Of a stretch of DNA of 8,265 nucleotides, positions 1-5,350 are shown in pieces. Each line of letters starts with the position of its first letter. The first letter of the stretch is position 1. Position numbers and translations under genes: made by a program. This DNA comes from Deltaproteobacteria bacterium (GTDB lineage Bacteria; Desulfobacterota; DSM-4660; Desulfatiglandales; Desulfatiglandaceae), in NCBI GenBank assembly GCA_018644785.1, contig JABGPV010000232.1:1-8265 (forward strand). Direction: 5' to 3'. Below the pieces are notes generated by a model. It was not told where the DNA came from. It searched no databases and was given only the letters and a program-made list of their open reading frames with translations.

Positions 1-456
1 GTCTTCAATGTCCGCTCTGGAAAGGGCTTTGGCGATGGATGAGCGCCTCCGTGAGATTTGCAGGTTCTCGATAAATGCCCTCGGCCGGGAGGCCATGAAA
101 AGTCCCTGAAGAAAAGGCATGTCGCCTTCCACTGGTCCAGGCCCTTTAAGGAGATGCACGGCGAAACCGGGAAGATTCACTTTCCGTGAGTATTTGTAGG
201 TCAAGAAAAGATCCCCGGTCTTCGCCGGCCCTCCTTCCAAGGCTGTGCGGTGACTGAGGACTGCGCCCGGAAAGAGTTTCGTGAGGATCAAATAGAGATT
301 GCGTGTCACTATGGCTTCGTCACTGTCTTTCTTATTAGAAGTATATATGCGTGGGACAAGCCTTCGTAGCGTGCCGGACCTCACCCATCGACTGATCCTT
401 TGGGACTCAGCCTTATCAGCGGACGCGAAGACGATTTCCGGTAGATTTCTTTGCAT
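1..456 (-). CDS. AbiEi-type antitoxin-domain protein, N-terminal 152 residues (runs off the left edge)
   Basis: An open frame runs without a stop from an ATG at 456 to the window edge, giving 152 residues. The N-terminus (about residues 12-45, with WVRSGTLRRLVPRIYTSN) reads as the small winged helix of AbiEi-like type IV antitoxins. It is followed by the typical SHRTALEGG (residues 68-76), FLTYKYSRK and HLLKGPGP segments. In this family the AbiEi part is often fused to a C-terminal Fic domain in proteins of about 480-500 residues. That half would lie outside the window and is inference. AbiEi domains bind DNA and autoregulate toxin-antitoxin operons. A consensus-like promoter lies just upstream (489-517). 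The ribosome site is weak: only an AGG about 8 bases before the ATG. A separate Fic gene sits about 650 bp upstream in the same orientation, so the locus may carry two Fic-linked modules. Family assignment is confident; the full architecture is not. Confidence 0.8.
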   Translation of the reverse strand, partial: MQRNLPEIVFASADKAESQRISRWVRSGTLRRLVPRIYTSNKKDSDEAIVTRNLYLILTKLFPGAVLSHRTALEGGPAKTGDLFLTYKYSRKVNLPGFAVHLLKGPGPVEGDMPFLQGLFMASRPRAFIENLQISRRRSSIAKALSRADIED

Positions 457-799
457 GGAAAGACCTATAAAAGGTGTATTTGTAGAATATTTTCCATAAA
501 AAAGACGATCTTGTCAACTATTTCAGTGAGAAAGCGCGGCAGGCCTCGAAATGCGACACAAAGGCCGCCAACCGCCGGCAGGCTTGCATCCCCCCAAGAA
601 AGGCATAGTTCACGAATATCGGTAATTTTGTAAACGGCATCCTGAACCTGGTAAACTCCACTGTTTGGGTTTTCACCAGCGGTTGCCACAATGCCTGTTG
701 TTTTATTGCAGGAGTTTCGTGGTTTCTATTTTGCCCGATTTTCGATTTTCAAATTTTTAATACGTTTGAATTCCTTTTCATCCGGGCTCTCCCTCTCTG
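457..799. other. Intergenic stretch with no supported gene
   Basis: Apart from the promoter above, nothing recognisable is seen here. The minus strand holds a 74-codon frame (465-689, GTG start, beginning MATAGENPNSGVYQVQDAVYKI). It has no clear ribosome site, its 3' end covers the AbiEi promoter, and I do not recognise its product. It could be the remnant of a decayed gene, because its upstream frame stays open for a further 11 codons. An AT-rich run occupies about 720-770. Confidence 0.4.
489..517 (-). promoter_or_regulatory. Sigma-70-like promoter for the AbiEi gene
   Basis: Read on the minus strand, a perfect TTGACA (512-517) is followed after exactly 17 bp by GAAAAT (489-494, 4 of 6 matches to TATAAT). 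This lies 33 bp upstream of the ATG at 456. Predicted transcription would start near 482, leaving a short leader. Seen directly in sequence; activity is inferred. Confidence 0.5.
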
Positions 800-825
800 A
801 AGATAAGTAAGATGTCCCTGGAACT
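800..825. repeat. REP-like motif, copy A
   Basis: The segment begins AAGATAAGTAAGATGTCCC and matches 3685-3710 at 23 of 26 positions. Motifs of the form TAAGGTGTCCCCGGAATT are, to my recollection, common dispersed repeats next to IS200/RAYT-type transposases in Gram-negative bacteria. That association is from memory and not shown here. This copy stands alone, without an inverted partner, and ends just before the MITE target duplication. Confidence 0.55.
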
Positions 826-827
826 AC

Positions 828-835
828 CTTGGAAC
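828..835. repeat. Left target-site duplication of the MITE
   Basis: CTTGGAAC is found here and again, identically, at 1102-1109. The two copies abut the outer ends of the inverted-repeat element exactly, as expected for an 8-bp duplication made by transposition. Confidence 0.8.
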
Positions 836-1101
836 CATGCCTATCCGATTGACACAGGTTGCTGGTTGTTGCTTTGGGGTATTCTCCTGCGCGTCTTTGA
901 TTACCCCCGGACTCAGTAGTTGGAGTAACAGCATATTTCCCGGATAAAACGGCCTGAGATCGTCATCTGTTGCGTATCCAGAGGTTCGTGGCTCGTGCCC
1001 CGCCCGAGTGGAGACGACGCGGTCCACGGGGACTTTTACGAAGGTGCATGGGGACCGAGCCAAGCTGAATCAGACGAGCCTGTGCTAACCGGATAGGCAT
1101 G
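836..1101. mobile_element. 266-bp MITE-like non-autonomous transposon with 25-bp terminal inverted repeats
   Basis: The left end (836-860) and the reverse complement of the right end (1077-1101) match at 21 of 25 positions; both begin CATGCCTATCCG. Perfect 8-bp direct repeats CTTGGAAC flank the element, so its boundaries are exact to the base. No transposase fits in 266 bp. A 79-codon minus frame inside (824-1063) runs through the left end into the flank and is not recognised. Ends beginning CATGCC with a duplication of about 8 bp recall some IS4-family groups; that parent family is a guess. The element inserted immediately downstream of the fic stop codon, between fic and the AbiEi gene, without disrupting either. 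It may have separated two genes that were once closer, and could supply a terminator or new regulation. A relatively GC-rich core (about 990-1070) may form RNA structure. Confidence 0.8.
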
Positions 1102-1109
1102 CTTGGAAC
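1102..1109. repeat. Right target-site duplication of the MITE
   Basis: This is the second copy of CTTGGAAC. Its last base is the third base of the fic TAG stop codon on the minus strand, so the insertion point lies at the very end of the gene. Confidence 0.8.
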
Positions 1110-2395
1110 TACTCCCGGATGATGCCCTCAAGATCCTCCGGGTGCAGCCGATAACGAATAACATTGCCCTCATGCAGGCCCCGAAACTCATTTCCTATAT
1201 AATTGACGATCTCCTCACGATCCGCTTTTGAAATATCAGCCTCGGCGGCCATGGTCATAATAAGCTCCGGCCGGAATGCCTTCCAGTTGAGCACGCTACG
1301 GCGCACGGCCTTACGAACGAAATCGCGGTAGACCAGCGCGGCCTTTTCCGGGATCTCGACCTCCGCACGCAATGTTCTGTAATTATCAGCCGAAGTCATG
1401 TAGGCTTCGATATACGCTTCACGCAGCAGGGAAACATTGTTCAGCTCATAAATTCCGATGAGACCATCAATATAGGCCCTGTCATCCATGGTGAGAAACG
1501 ACATAGGCGCTAAATCGGCCTTCAGTAAAGGAATATTGGAGGCAATGCGAGAGGTTCTCTTATTAATATCTTCGAAAGCCTGCAAATAAGGGATATGAAC
1601 GAGAAGAAAGAACGACTGTTCAAACGGATCATTGACGGCCTCCGATTTTTCAATCAGTATATCAAATTCTTCCGCGATCGCGAACTGATCGCCAGGGGGC
1701 CTGTAGCTTGAACGGGTAATACCGACGGGCATGCGGCGCAGCCGTCCAGTCATAGCGGGGTTGACCAGAAGGCCGTTAGCGAGCAAAGCGTGGATGTTGA
1801 ACAGGTCCTGCCGGCTGATTTTGATGGCAGCAAGATGCTCCACAACATACTGAATCGCTTCTTTGTGATTAAGGATCATTACCGCTTCTTTACGGTCCTT
1901 TCCGGAAGCCTCTTGTCCAAAACGGATAAGACGCTCGGTTTCTAGAATATCGTACGTATTCCCTTCCATGCGTGATGACGCCCATGACAGATCGACCAAG
2001 AGCCGTTCAAGAATACGACGCACATAGGTTCCCGCCGGCAGCGGCGAGGCGGTAGGCGTACCGACTTCATGCAAACGCTGTCGTTCAGCTTCCGTGAGGT
2101 AGAATGTCTTGTTTGGAATATAGCGGTCTAAGAATACTTTTTTATACCCAGCCGGCCTGCGGCGGTTATAAGGCTTCTGTAAATGGCCGCGGATCACGTC
2201 GGCACCCGCAAGGCTGTAGACAGTGGCCGGGCCTTTACCAGAAACCTCTAATTTGCCTTCGCCTACGAGCCTTTTCAGAGCACGCCAGACGGTCGTTTCG
2301 CTCGCTTCGGGGACAACCTCTCGGCGGATATTCTCCCGGCGGGCGCCGGGATGGGCCGCAATGTAGTCAAGTATGGCCTGGCTAGAGATCTTCAT
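1109..2395 (-). CDS. Fic-domain protein with N-terminal winged helix; catalytic His apparently replaced by Gln
   Basis: The 428-residue protein begins with a winged helix-turn-helix (about 1-60: ENIRREV, ETTVWRALKRLV). A linker follows, then the Fic core. Residues 140-145 (SSRMEG) are the inhibitory S-x-x-x-E-G helix that blocks ATP in Fic enzymes. The signature loop is FEDINKRTSR (274-283), which aligns with the H-x-F-x-D/E-x-N-G/K-R-x-x-R motif. Gln272 falls where the catalytic His is expected; His267 is five residues too early. Fic enzymes usually transfer AMP to target Ser, Thr or Tyr, so this one may be inactive, altered or regulatory. A C-terminal helical region (about 340-428) carries a second possible wHTH. 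The ATG is supported by GAGGA 9 bases upstream and a strong promoter. The gene is divergent from a WYL regulator across a palindrome, and a MITE abuts its stop codon. Confidence 0.9.
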   Translation of the reverse strand: MKISSQAILDYIAAHPGARRENIRREVVPEASETTVWRALKRLVGEGKLEVSGKGPATVYSLAGADVIRGHLQKPYNRRRPAGYKKVFLDRYIPNKTFYLTEAERQRLHEVGTPTASPLPAGTYVRRILERLLVDLSWASSRMEGNTYDILETERLIRFGQEASGKDRKEAVMILNHKEAIQYVVEHLAAIKISRQDLFNIHALLANGLLVNPAMTGRLRRMPVGITRSSYRPPGDQFAIAEEFDILIEKSEAVNDPFEQSFFLLVHIPYLQAFEDINKRTSRIASNIPLLKADLAPMSFLTMDDRAYIDGLIGIYELNNVSLLREAYIEAYMTSADNYRTLRAEVEIPEKAALVYRDFVRKAVRRSVLNWKAFRPELIMTMAAEADISKADREEIVNYIGNEFRGLHEGNVIRYRLHPEDLEGIIRE

Positions 2396-2434
2396 TGAAA
2401 TGATTCCTCAGAGTTGTGAAATGAATATGTGATT

Positions 2435-2463
2435 ATAATATAAAGGTATTTTCAGTTTGTCAA
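2435..2463 (-). promoter_or_regulatory. Strong sigma-70-like promoter of fic
   Basis: On the minus strand a perfect TTGACA (2458-2463) and TATTAT (2435-2440, 5 of 6 matches) are separated by exactly 17 bp, upstream of the fic ATG at 2395. A TATAAT overlaps three bases further in, with a non-optimal 20-bp spacing. The -35 box overlaps the left arm of the palindrome at 2460-2498, so a protein on that palindrome would block polymerase. Confidence 0.7.
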
Positions 2464-2498
2464 ACTATCGTTTCATTTATTTTGAAACGATAGTTTGA
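2460..2498. promoter_or_regulatory. Perfect 16-bp-arm palindrome, likely operator of the WYL regulator
   Basis: TCAAACTATCGTTTCA (2460-2475) is repeated in exact inverted form at 2483-2498, with a 7-bp AT spacer. It fills the divergent intergenic region between fic and the WYL gene, overlaps the fic -35 box and ends 18 bp before the WYL start codon. WYL regulators such as BrxR and CapW act as dimers on inverted repeats in front of defence genes. Use by this WYL protein is inference. A hairpin in the regulator's leader is the alternative. Confidence 0.75.
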
Positions 2499-2516
2499 AC
2501 AGCCCATCACGCCGAT

Positions 2517-3524
2517 ATGCCCAGAAAAAGCAGCGATAAAACCTATGGTGAAAAGCTGATCAGCCTCTTTGCCCGGCTCCTGTTCTCCAGGGAACCTCAT
2601 TCTCTGTCGGACCTGGCCCGAATGCTGGATTGTTCCAAACAGACGGTACTGAGGCTTATTGAGGATATTGAAAGATCGTACAAGGTCCACATCGAATGGT
2701 CCATAGAAGGTCGAAAGCGGTTTTTTCGCCTGAAAACGCTTGGGCAGCAACCGCCCACTCTGAACCTGACGGCCACGGAACTGCATACGCTCTATATGTG
2801 CAGATCTTTTGCCGAGCACCTCCTGGGCCGCAGGTTCCTGGATGAAGCGACCCGAGCGTTAGAAAAAGGCCGTGCCCTCCTGCCACGGGAGGCGAGTTTT
2901 TCCTCCAGCCACTTTGCCTCTTTCAGGCCGGGAACCATTGATTATACGCCCCAACAGGAATCCATTCGAGCTCTTCTGGAGGCGATGGAGAAAAGCCGGG
3001 TCTGCAAAATTTCCTACCGGGCCATCCTGGCGAAGAAATCCAAAACCCTCTACATCAAGCCATACCGGATCTTCTCACACCAGGATACGGTTTACCTGCA
3101 CGCTGGTCTCGCCAGAAAGCCTGGGACTTTGTACAAGGAGCCCGCGTTTGACCCGCTCCTGGCGGTTCGCCGGATTCAAAAAGCGGAGCCGGACGAAAGG
3201 CCTTTCAAGTTTCCGGAAGATTATAATTTTGAAAAAATCTTCAACCGGAACTTAGGCGTGATCAAAGAGGAAGCCTTTGAGGTGAAGGTGGAATTTATCG
3301 GATTTGCCGCAGGGTTTGTAGCGGAGCGTATCTGGAGTCCCGATCAGCAAATTCAGAAGTTGCCGGACGGAAAGATCCATCTCTCCTTCAGCGCCTCCTC
3401 CGAGCCTGAGTTGGTGGCGTGGCTACTATCATTTGGGGATGAGGTCAGGCTGCTCGAGCCGGACTGGTTGGTGGATAAGGTGAAACGACAGGTAGCGCAG
3501 ATGGAAAAGAACTATGAGTTTTAA
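2517..3524 (+). CDS. WYL-domain transcriptional regulator with N-terminal wHTH
   Basis: The 335-residue protein has an N-terminal winged helix (about 10-70; SLSDLARMLDCSKQTVLRLIEDIE is the HTH). A helical connector follows, then a WYL domain (about 145-215, with VCKISYRA, IKPYRIF and TVYLHAG, where V-Y-L replaces W-Y-L). The C-terminus is a WCX domain (about 253-330, AERIWSPDQ to LEPDWLV). Length and order match the usual family. WYL proteins sense nucleotide or nucleic-acid ligands and often silence defence genes until phage attack. The gene diverges from fic across a perfect palindrome, which suggests joint control of fic and itself. No good Shine-Dalgarno sequence precedes the ATG at 2517 (CATCACGCCGAT), so translation may be weak or start on a near-leaderless mRNA. 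The ATG is preferred because no other start precedes the HTH. Confidence 0.92.
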   Translation: MPRKSSDKTYGEKLISLFARLLFSREPHSLSDLARMLDCSKQTVLRLIEDIERSYKVHIEWSIEGRKRFFRLKTLGQQPPTLNLTATELHTLYMCRSFAEHLLGRRFLDEATRALEKGRALLPREASFSSSHFASFRPGTIDYTPQQESIRALLEAMEKSRVCKISYRAILAKKSKTLYIKPYRIFSHQDTVYLHAGLARKPGTLYKEPAFDPLLAVRRIQKAEPDERPFKFPEDYNFEKIFNRNLGVIKEEAFEVKVEFIGFAAGFVAERIWSPDQQIQKLPDGKIHLSFSASSEPELVAWLLSFGDEVRLLEPDWLVDKVKRQVAQMEKNYEF

Positions 3525-3672
3525 ATCTATGATTTCACTTACGTAGATTTCCAACAGCGAGGGTTCATTGGAAAAACTTAAAACTACGGCTTACCGCTCT
3601 ATTCGTCGCTCTGACTTTTTGGATGCCAATTACCATTTAGCCTTCCCAAATCCGGGGGCACCTTAATTCCGG
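3525..3672. other. Intergenic stretch after the WYL gene
   Basis: No gene is supported here. A short stem (ATCTA at 3525 with TAGAT near 3544) lacks a U-tract and is not a convincing terminator. The left arm of the REP-like inverted repeat lies at 3652-3665. Confidence 0.4.
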
Positions 3673-3710
3673 ATGGTATTCTCAAAGATAAGTAAGGTGT
3701 CCCCGGAATT
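3652..3710. repeat. REP-like inverted repeat, containing motif copy B
   Basis: CCGGGGGCACCTTA (3652-3665) pairs with TAAGGTGTCCCCGG (3693-3706) at 13 of 14 positions, around a 27-bp loop. The right half (3685-3710, starting AAGATAAGTAAGGTGTCCC) is the second copy of the motif at 800-825. GGAATTCG is then repeated in tandem at 3705-3720. The paired layout resembles a bacterial interspersed mosaic or REP doublet linked to Y1/RAYT transposases, or the residue of such an insertion. No transposase is present. The stem could also act on the 3' end of the WYL transcript. Confidence 0.6.
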
Positions 3711-3729
3711 CGGGAATTCGCTCCGAAGG

Positions 3730-3867
3730 ATGGAGAAAATCAAAGTCAATCGCAGGGTACTGAAGAGCCTGATTAAATGTGGAGTGTTTGATTTTACCAA
3801 AGTCTTTCGTTCAAAGCTCTTGGAGGACCTGGATGACGCCCTTCGGCTTTATGGCCACCATCAGTGA
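3730..3867 (+). pseudogene. dnaE: Fragment of DNA polymerase III alpha subunit
   Basis: The 45 residues from MEKIKVNRR to YGHHQ read like a short internal piece of DnaE, where V/I-N-R/K-R-V-L-E-S-L-I-K-C/A-G-A-F-D is followed by RSRL...LDDALRLG. Here the fragment gives VNRRVLKSLIKCGVFDF, then FRSKLLEDLDDALRLYG. A full DnaE has more than 1000 residues, so this is about 4% of the gene, without polymerase or PHP catalytic residues. The frame stays open upstream to 3673, but that part (MVFSKISKVSPEFGNSL) only translates the REP-like motif. A TGA ends the fragment at 3865. It is probably a relic of a dnaE or dnaE2 copy destroyed by recombination at the adjacent repeat. The recognition is from remembered consensus. 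Confidence 0.65.
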
Positions 3868-3880
3868 AAAAGGAGAAATA

Positions 3881-4081
3881 ATGAGCAAAGATGATCCTGA
3901 TCCAATTTTTAGGGAGGAGAGTGACAATGGAAAGTTTCAAGAAGCCAATCGGCGTCAGTTTATTGCCATCACCTCTGCTTTCCGCTTAAACTATCTGAAT
4001 TGTTGCCAACCGGAAGTAATGTATTTTCTGCAAAAAAGTCCCGTTCATTTATTGTCGCCATCACGTTTCCTTGGCTGCTAA
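3881..4081 (+). CDS. Possible small hypothetical protein (66 aa)
   Basis: The ATG at 3881 is preceded by AAGGAG with about 5 bases of spacing, a good ribosome site. It lies 13 bp after the dnaE-fragment stop. The start is acidic and hydrophilic (MSKDDPDPIFREESDNGKF); the rest (FRLNYLNCCQPEVMYFLQ) is not recognised. The second half is antisense to a minus frame (about 3977-4160) that also reads like protein (GDLVVSSQGNVMATINERDF), so at most one of the two is real. The zone lies between two scars, and the ORF may be the 5' stump of a lost gene. Confidence 0.25.
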   Translation: MSKDDPDPIFREESDNGKFQEANRRQFIAITSAFRLNYLNCCQPEVMYFLQKSPVHLLSPSRFLGC

Positions 4082-4092
4082 CGACTAAATCA

Positions 4093-4150
4093 CCAGCAAA
4101 AGCCGCACGACAAATCGGCCTTACAAAAAATGTACGTGGCTTTTGTCTGG
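4093..4150. repeat. 58-bp imperfect inverted repeat downstream of the nuclease gene
   Basis: CCAGCAAAAGCCGCACG (4093-4109) pairs with CGTGGCTTTTGTCTGG (4135-4150) with one extra base in each arm and a GC/AC offset. The loop holds a second small stem (TTACA/TGTA around an A-run). It starts 14 bp past the stop of the minus-strand nuclease gene, so a hairpin that ends or protects that mRNA is the simplest role. No U-run follows the outer stem directly. A transposon end or recombination site is possible. Confidence 0.5.
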
Positions 4151-4163
4151 CGCATTGTTTTGG

Positions 4164-5150
4164 TCATTTTACGGCTTCATCTAGTATGCATTCTACTTTT
4201 TTTAATAAATCAATTGTTTGTTCTAGATCTAAAACTCCCGAGTTATTCTTTCTTCGGTAATCCCCCTTAAGTATAGCAACGGTCATGTATTTTCCACTGC
4301 CAAATCGTGGAGGTTTAATTACCTCCAAAGCATGTTTGTTACTTTCATCTACAATCTTATCATGCCATTTCTGTCTGAAACTTCGGTATTTTTTTGGATC
4401 TCCAACCCAAATTTTAAAACACAGTTTACTCTCTTCTAACTGCAAATATTGACTACACTCTTCTCCTTCATTTGAATGCCACCAAAACCCCATAAAACCA
4501 CGTGATGGATTAGGAACATAATCCCAACCACCATCTTCTAATTTCTTTTGAAGTTCTATAAAAAAACCTGTCCAAGACTTCCAAATCCAGTTGTTTACAG
4601 GTAATATATTATAGCTATTGACATCATTCTCTATTCCTTGAAGAAATGTGTAGTAATCCTGAAAAATAGAATTCTCTATACCAAGTTTTTCTCCATAGTT
4701 AAGTGTCGCCAAAAAATCTTGACGAGAAAACCGAATATATCCATTTTTATGAATATCACTGTAGTCGCTTTGATCTCCTGTCTTGAAGTAAATTGGCAAT
4801 ATATTTCCTTGAAATGATTTGCGTTTATTTATCTCGCTAAGATAGCGATTTAATTGTTCCGAATGGTTTTTTGTTCCTGTTTTATCTTCAATCAAAATTG
4901 CATACTCACCATTAACTACCGCTAAAATGTCAATTCCTGTATTTTGTTGATGTATTTCAATTCGTTTGTATTTTTTTGGTTTATTCTTGTTATGTTTTTC
5001 AAAAAATTTATCTAATAGCTTCCTAGCACACAAGCATAGTCTCTTATCATGAATTTCATTTTCCTCATTTGCCCAGGATAATAACCAACAAATAAAAGCG
5101 TCTTGAGATAATTCACTCGTGGCAAATTTAAATAAATTTGGCTTTATCAT
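4164..5150 (-). CDS. PD-(D/E)XK nuclease family protein, defence-type
   Basis: The 328-residue protein opens with NLFKFATSELSQDAFICWLLSWAN, the standard N-terminus of a family of PD-(D/E)XK nucleases found in defence islands (PDDEXK_4-like). The active site is visible: Asp74 in GIDILAVV and Glu88-Asp89-Lys90 in AILIEDK, followed by HSEQLNRY (96-103) with a helper Gln99. The C-terminal half (about 185-328) is an accessory region with GFMGFWWHS and CFKIWVGDP. I cannot name its function; in related proteins it may read the target. GGAG sits about 5 bases before the ATG. The gene is far richer in A+T than the genes on either side and uses many AAA, AAT and ATA codons, a sign of separate acquisition. 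It lies downstream of the DUF2779 nuclease in the same direction with about 200 bp between them, so it may be a distal operon member or an independent cargo gene. Confidence 0.88.
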   Translation of the reverse strand: MIKPNLFKFATSELSQDAFICWLLSWANEENEIHDKRLCLCARKLLDKFFEKHNKNKPKKYKRIEIHQQNTGIDILAVVNGEYAILIEDKTGTKNHSEQLNRYLSEINKRKSFQGNILPIYFKTGDQSDYSDIHKNGYIRFSRQDFLATLNYGEKLGIENSIFQDYYTFLQGIENDVNSYNILPVNNWIWKSWTGFFIELQKKLEDGGWDYVPNPSRGFMGFWWHSNEGEECSQYLQLEESKLCFKIWVGDPKKYRSFRQKWHDKIVDESNKHALEVIKPPRFGSGKYMTVAILKGDYRRKNNSGVLDLEQTIDLLKKVECILDEAVK

Positions 5151-5151
5151 T

Positions 5152-5208
5152 TTACTCCTTCAAATGGTAAGGGTTTTCCTGCAATGTGGGCATTTTTACC
5201 TGTTCCAT
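5152..5208 (-). CDS. Possible 18-codon leader ORF
   Basis: ATG at 5208 opens MEQVKMPTLQENPYHLKE and stops at TAA just 1 base before the nuclease ATG. GAGGTAGG precedes it. Its last codons (AAG GAG TAA) form the nuclease Shine-Dalgarno sequence, so its translation could couple to the nuclease. It is too short to be sure. Confidence 0.2.
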   Translation of the reverse strand: MEQVKMPTLQENPYHLKE

Positions 5209-5211
5209 TTC

Positions 5212-5316
5212 CTACCTCGTTTCCTTGGCGCAGTCTGCGGCAATAATTACGCCTTGCAGCAAATTCAAATAGCTGCGCGGCCGGACAAGGTCAACCGGCG
5301 CCGGCGTGTATGGCAC
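5212..5316 (-). CDS. Possible 34-aa small protein between two nuclease genes
   Basis: GTG at 5316 has a very strong ribosome site, GAGGGGG, about 7 bases upstream. The product (MPYTPAPVDLVRPRSYLNLLQGVIIAADCAKETR) is not recognised. The region's GC content is far higher than the nuclease gene that follows, so it may be the 5' stump of an older gene cut off when the nuclease arrived. A GCGTG/CACGC hairpin (5304-5318) encloses the GTG and could hide the start in the mRNA. A self-complementary CCGGCGCCGG lies at 5295-5304. Coding status is uncertain. Confidence 0.3.
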   Translation of the reverse strand: MPYTPAPVDLVRPRSYLNLLQGVIIAADCAKETR

Positions 5317-5350
5317 GCTTTTTCCCCCTCTGAATTGATATTTGACGATG

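Noticed and set aside
824..1063. 79-codon minus-strand ORF inside the MITE
   Set aside because: It crosses the element's left end and target duplication into the flank, has no family resemblance and no clear ribosome site.
2104..2385. 93-codon plus-strand ORF
   Set aside because: It is a shadow within the N-terminal coding region of fic with no family resemblance.
4093..4150. Integron attC site
   Set aside because: No flanking RYYYAAC and GTTRRRY core sites match the inverted repeat, and no integrase is seen.
3977..4160. Minus-strand frame reading GDLVVSSQGNVMATINERDFFAENTL
   Set aside because: It reads like protein, but has no start codon with a ribosome site after the preceding stop and no recognised family; it could be a relic, so not annotated as a gene.
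5304..5323. Plus-strand rho-independent terminator (GCGTG/CACGC followed by five T)
   Set aside because: The stem is only 5 bp, and no plus-strand gene lies upstream for it to terminate; on the minus strand it overlaps a possible start.
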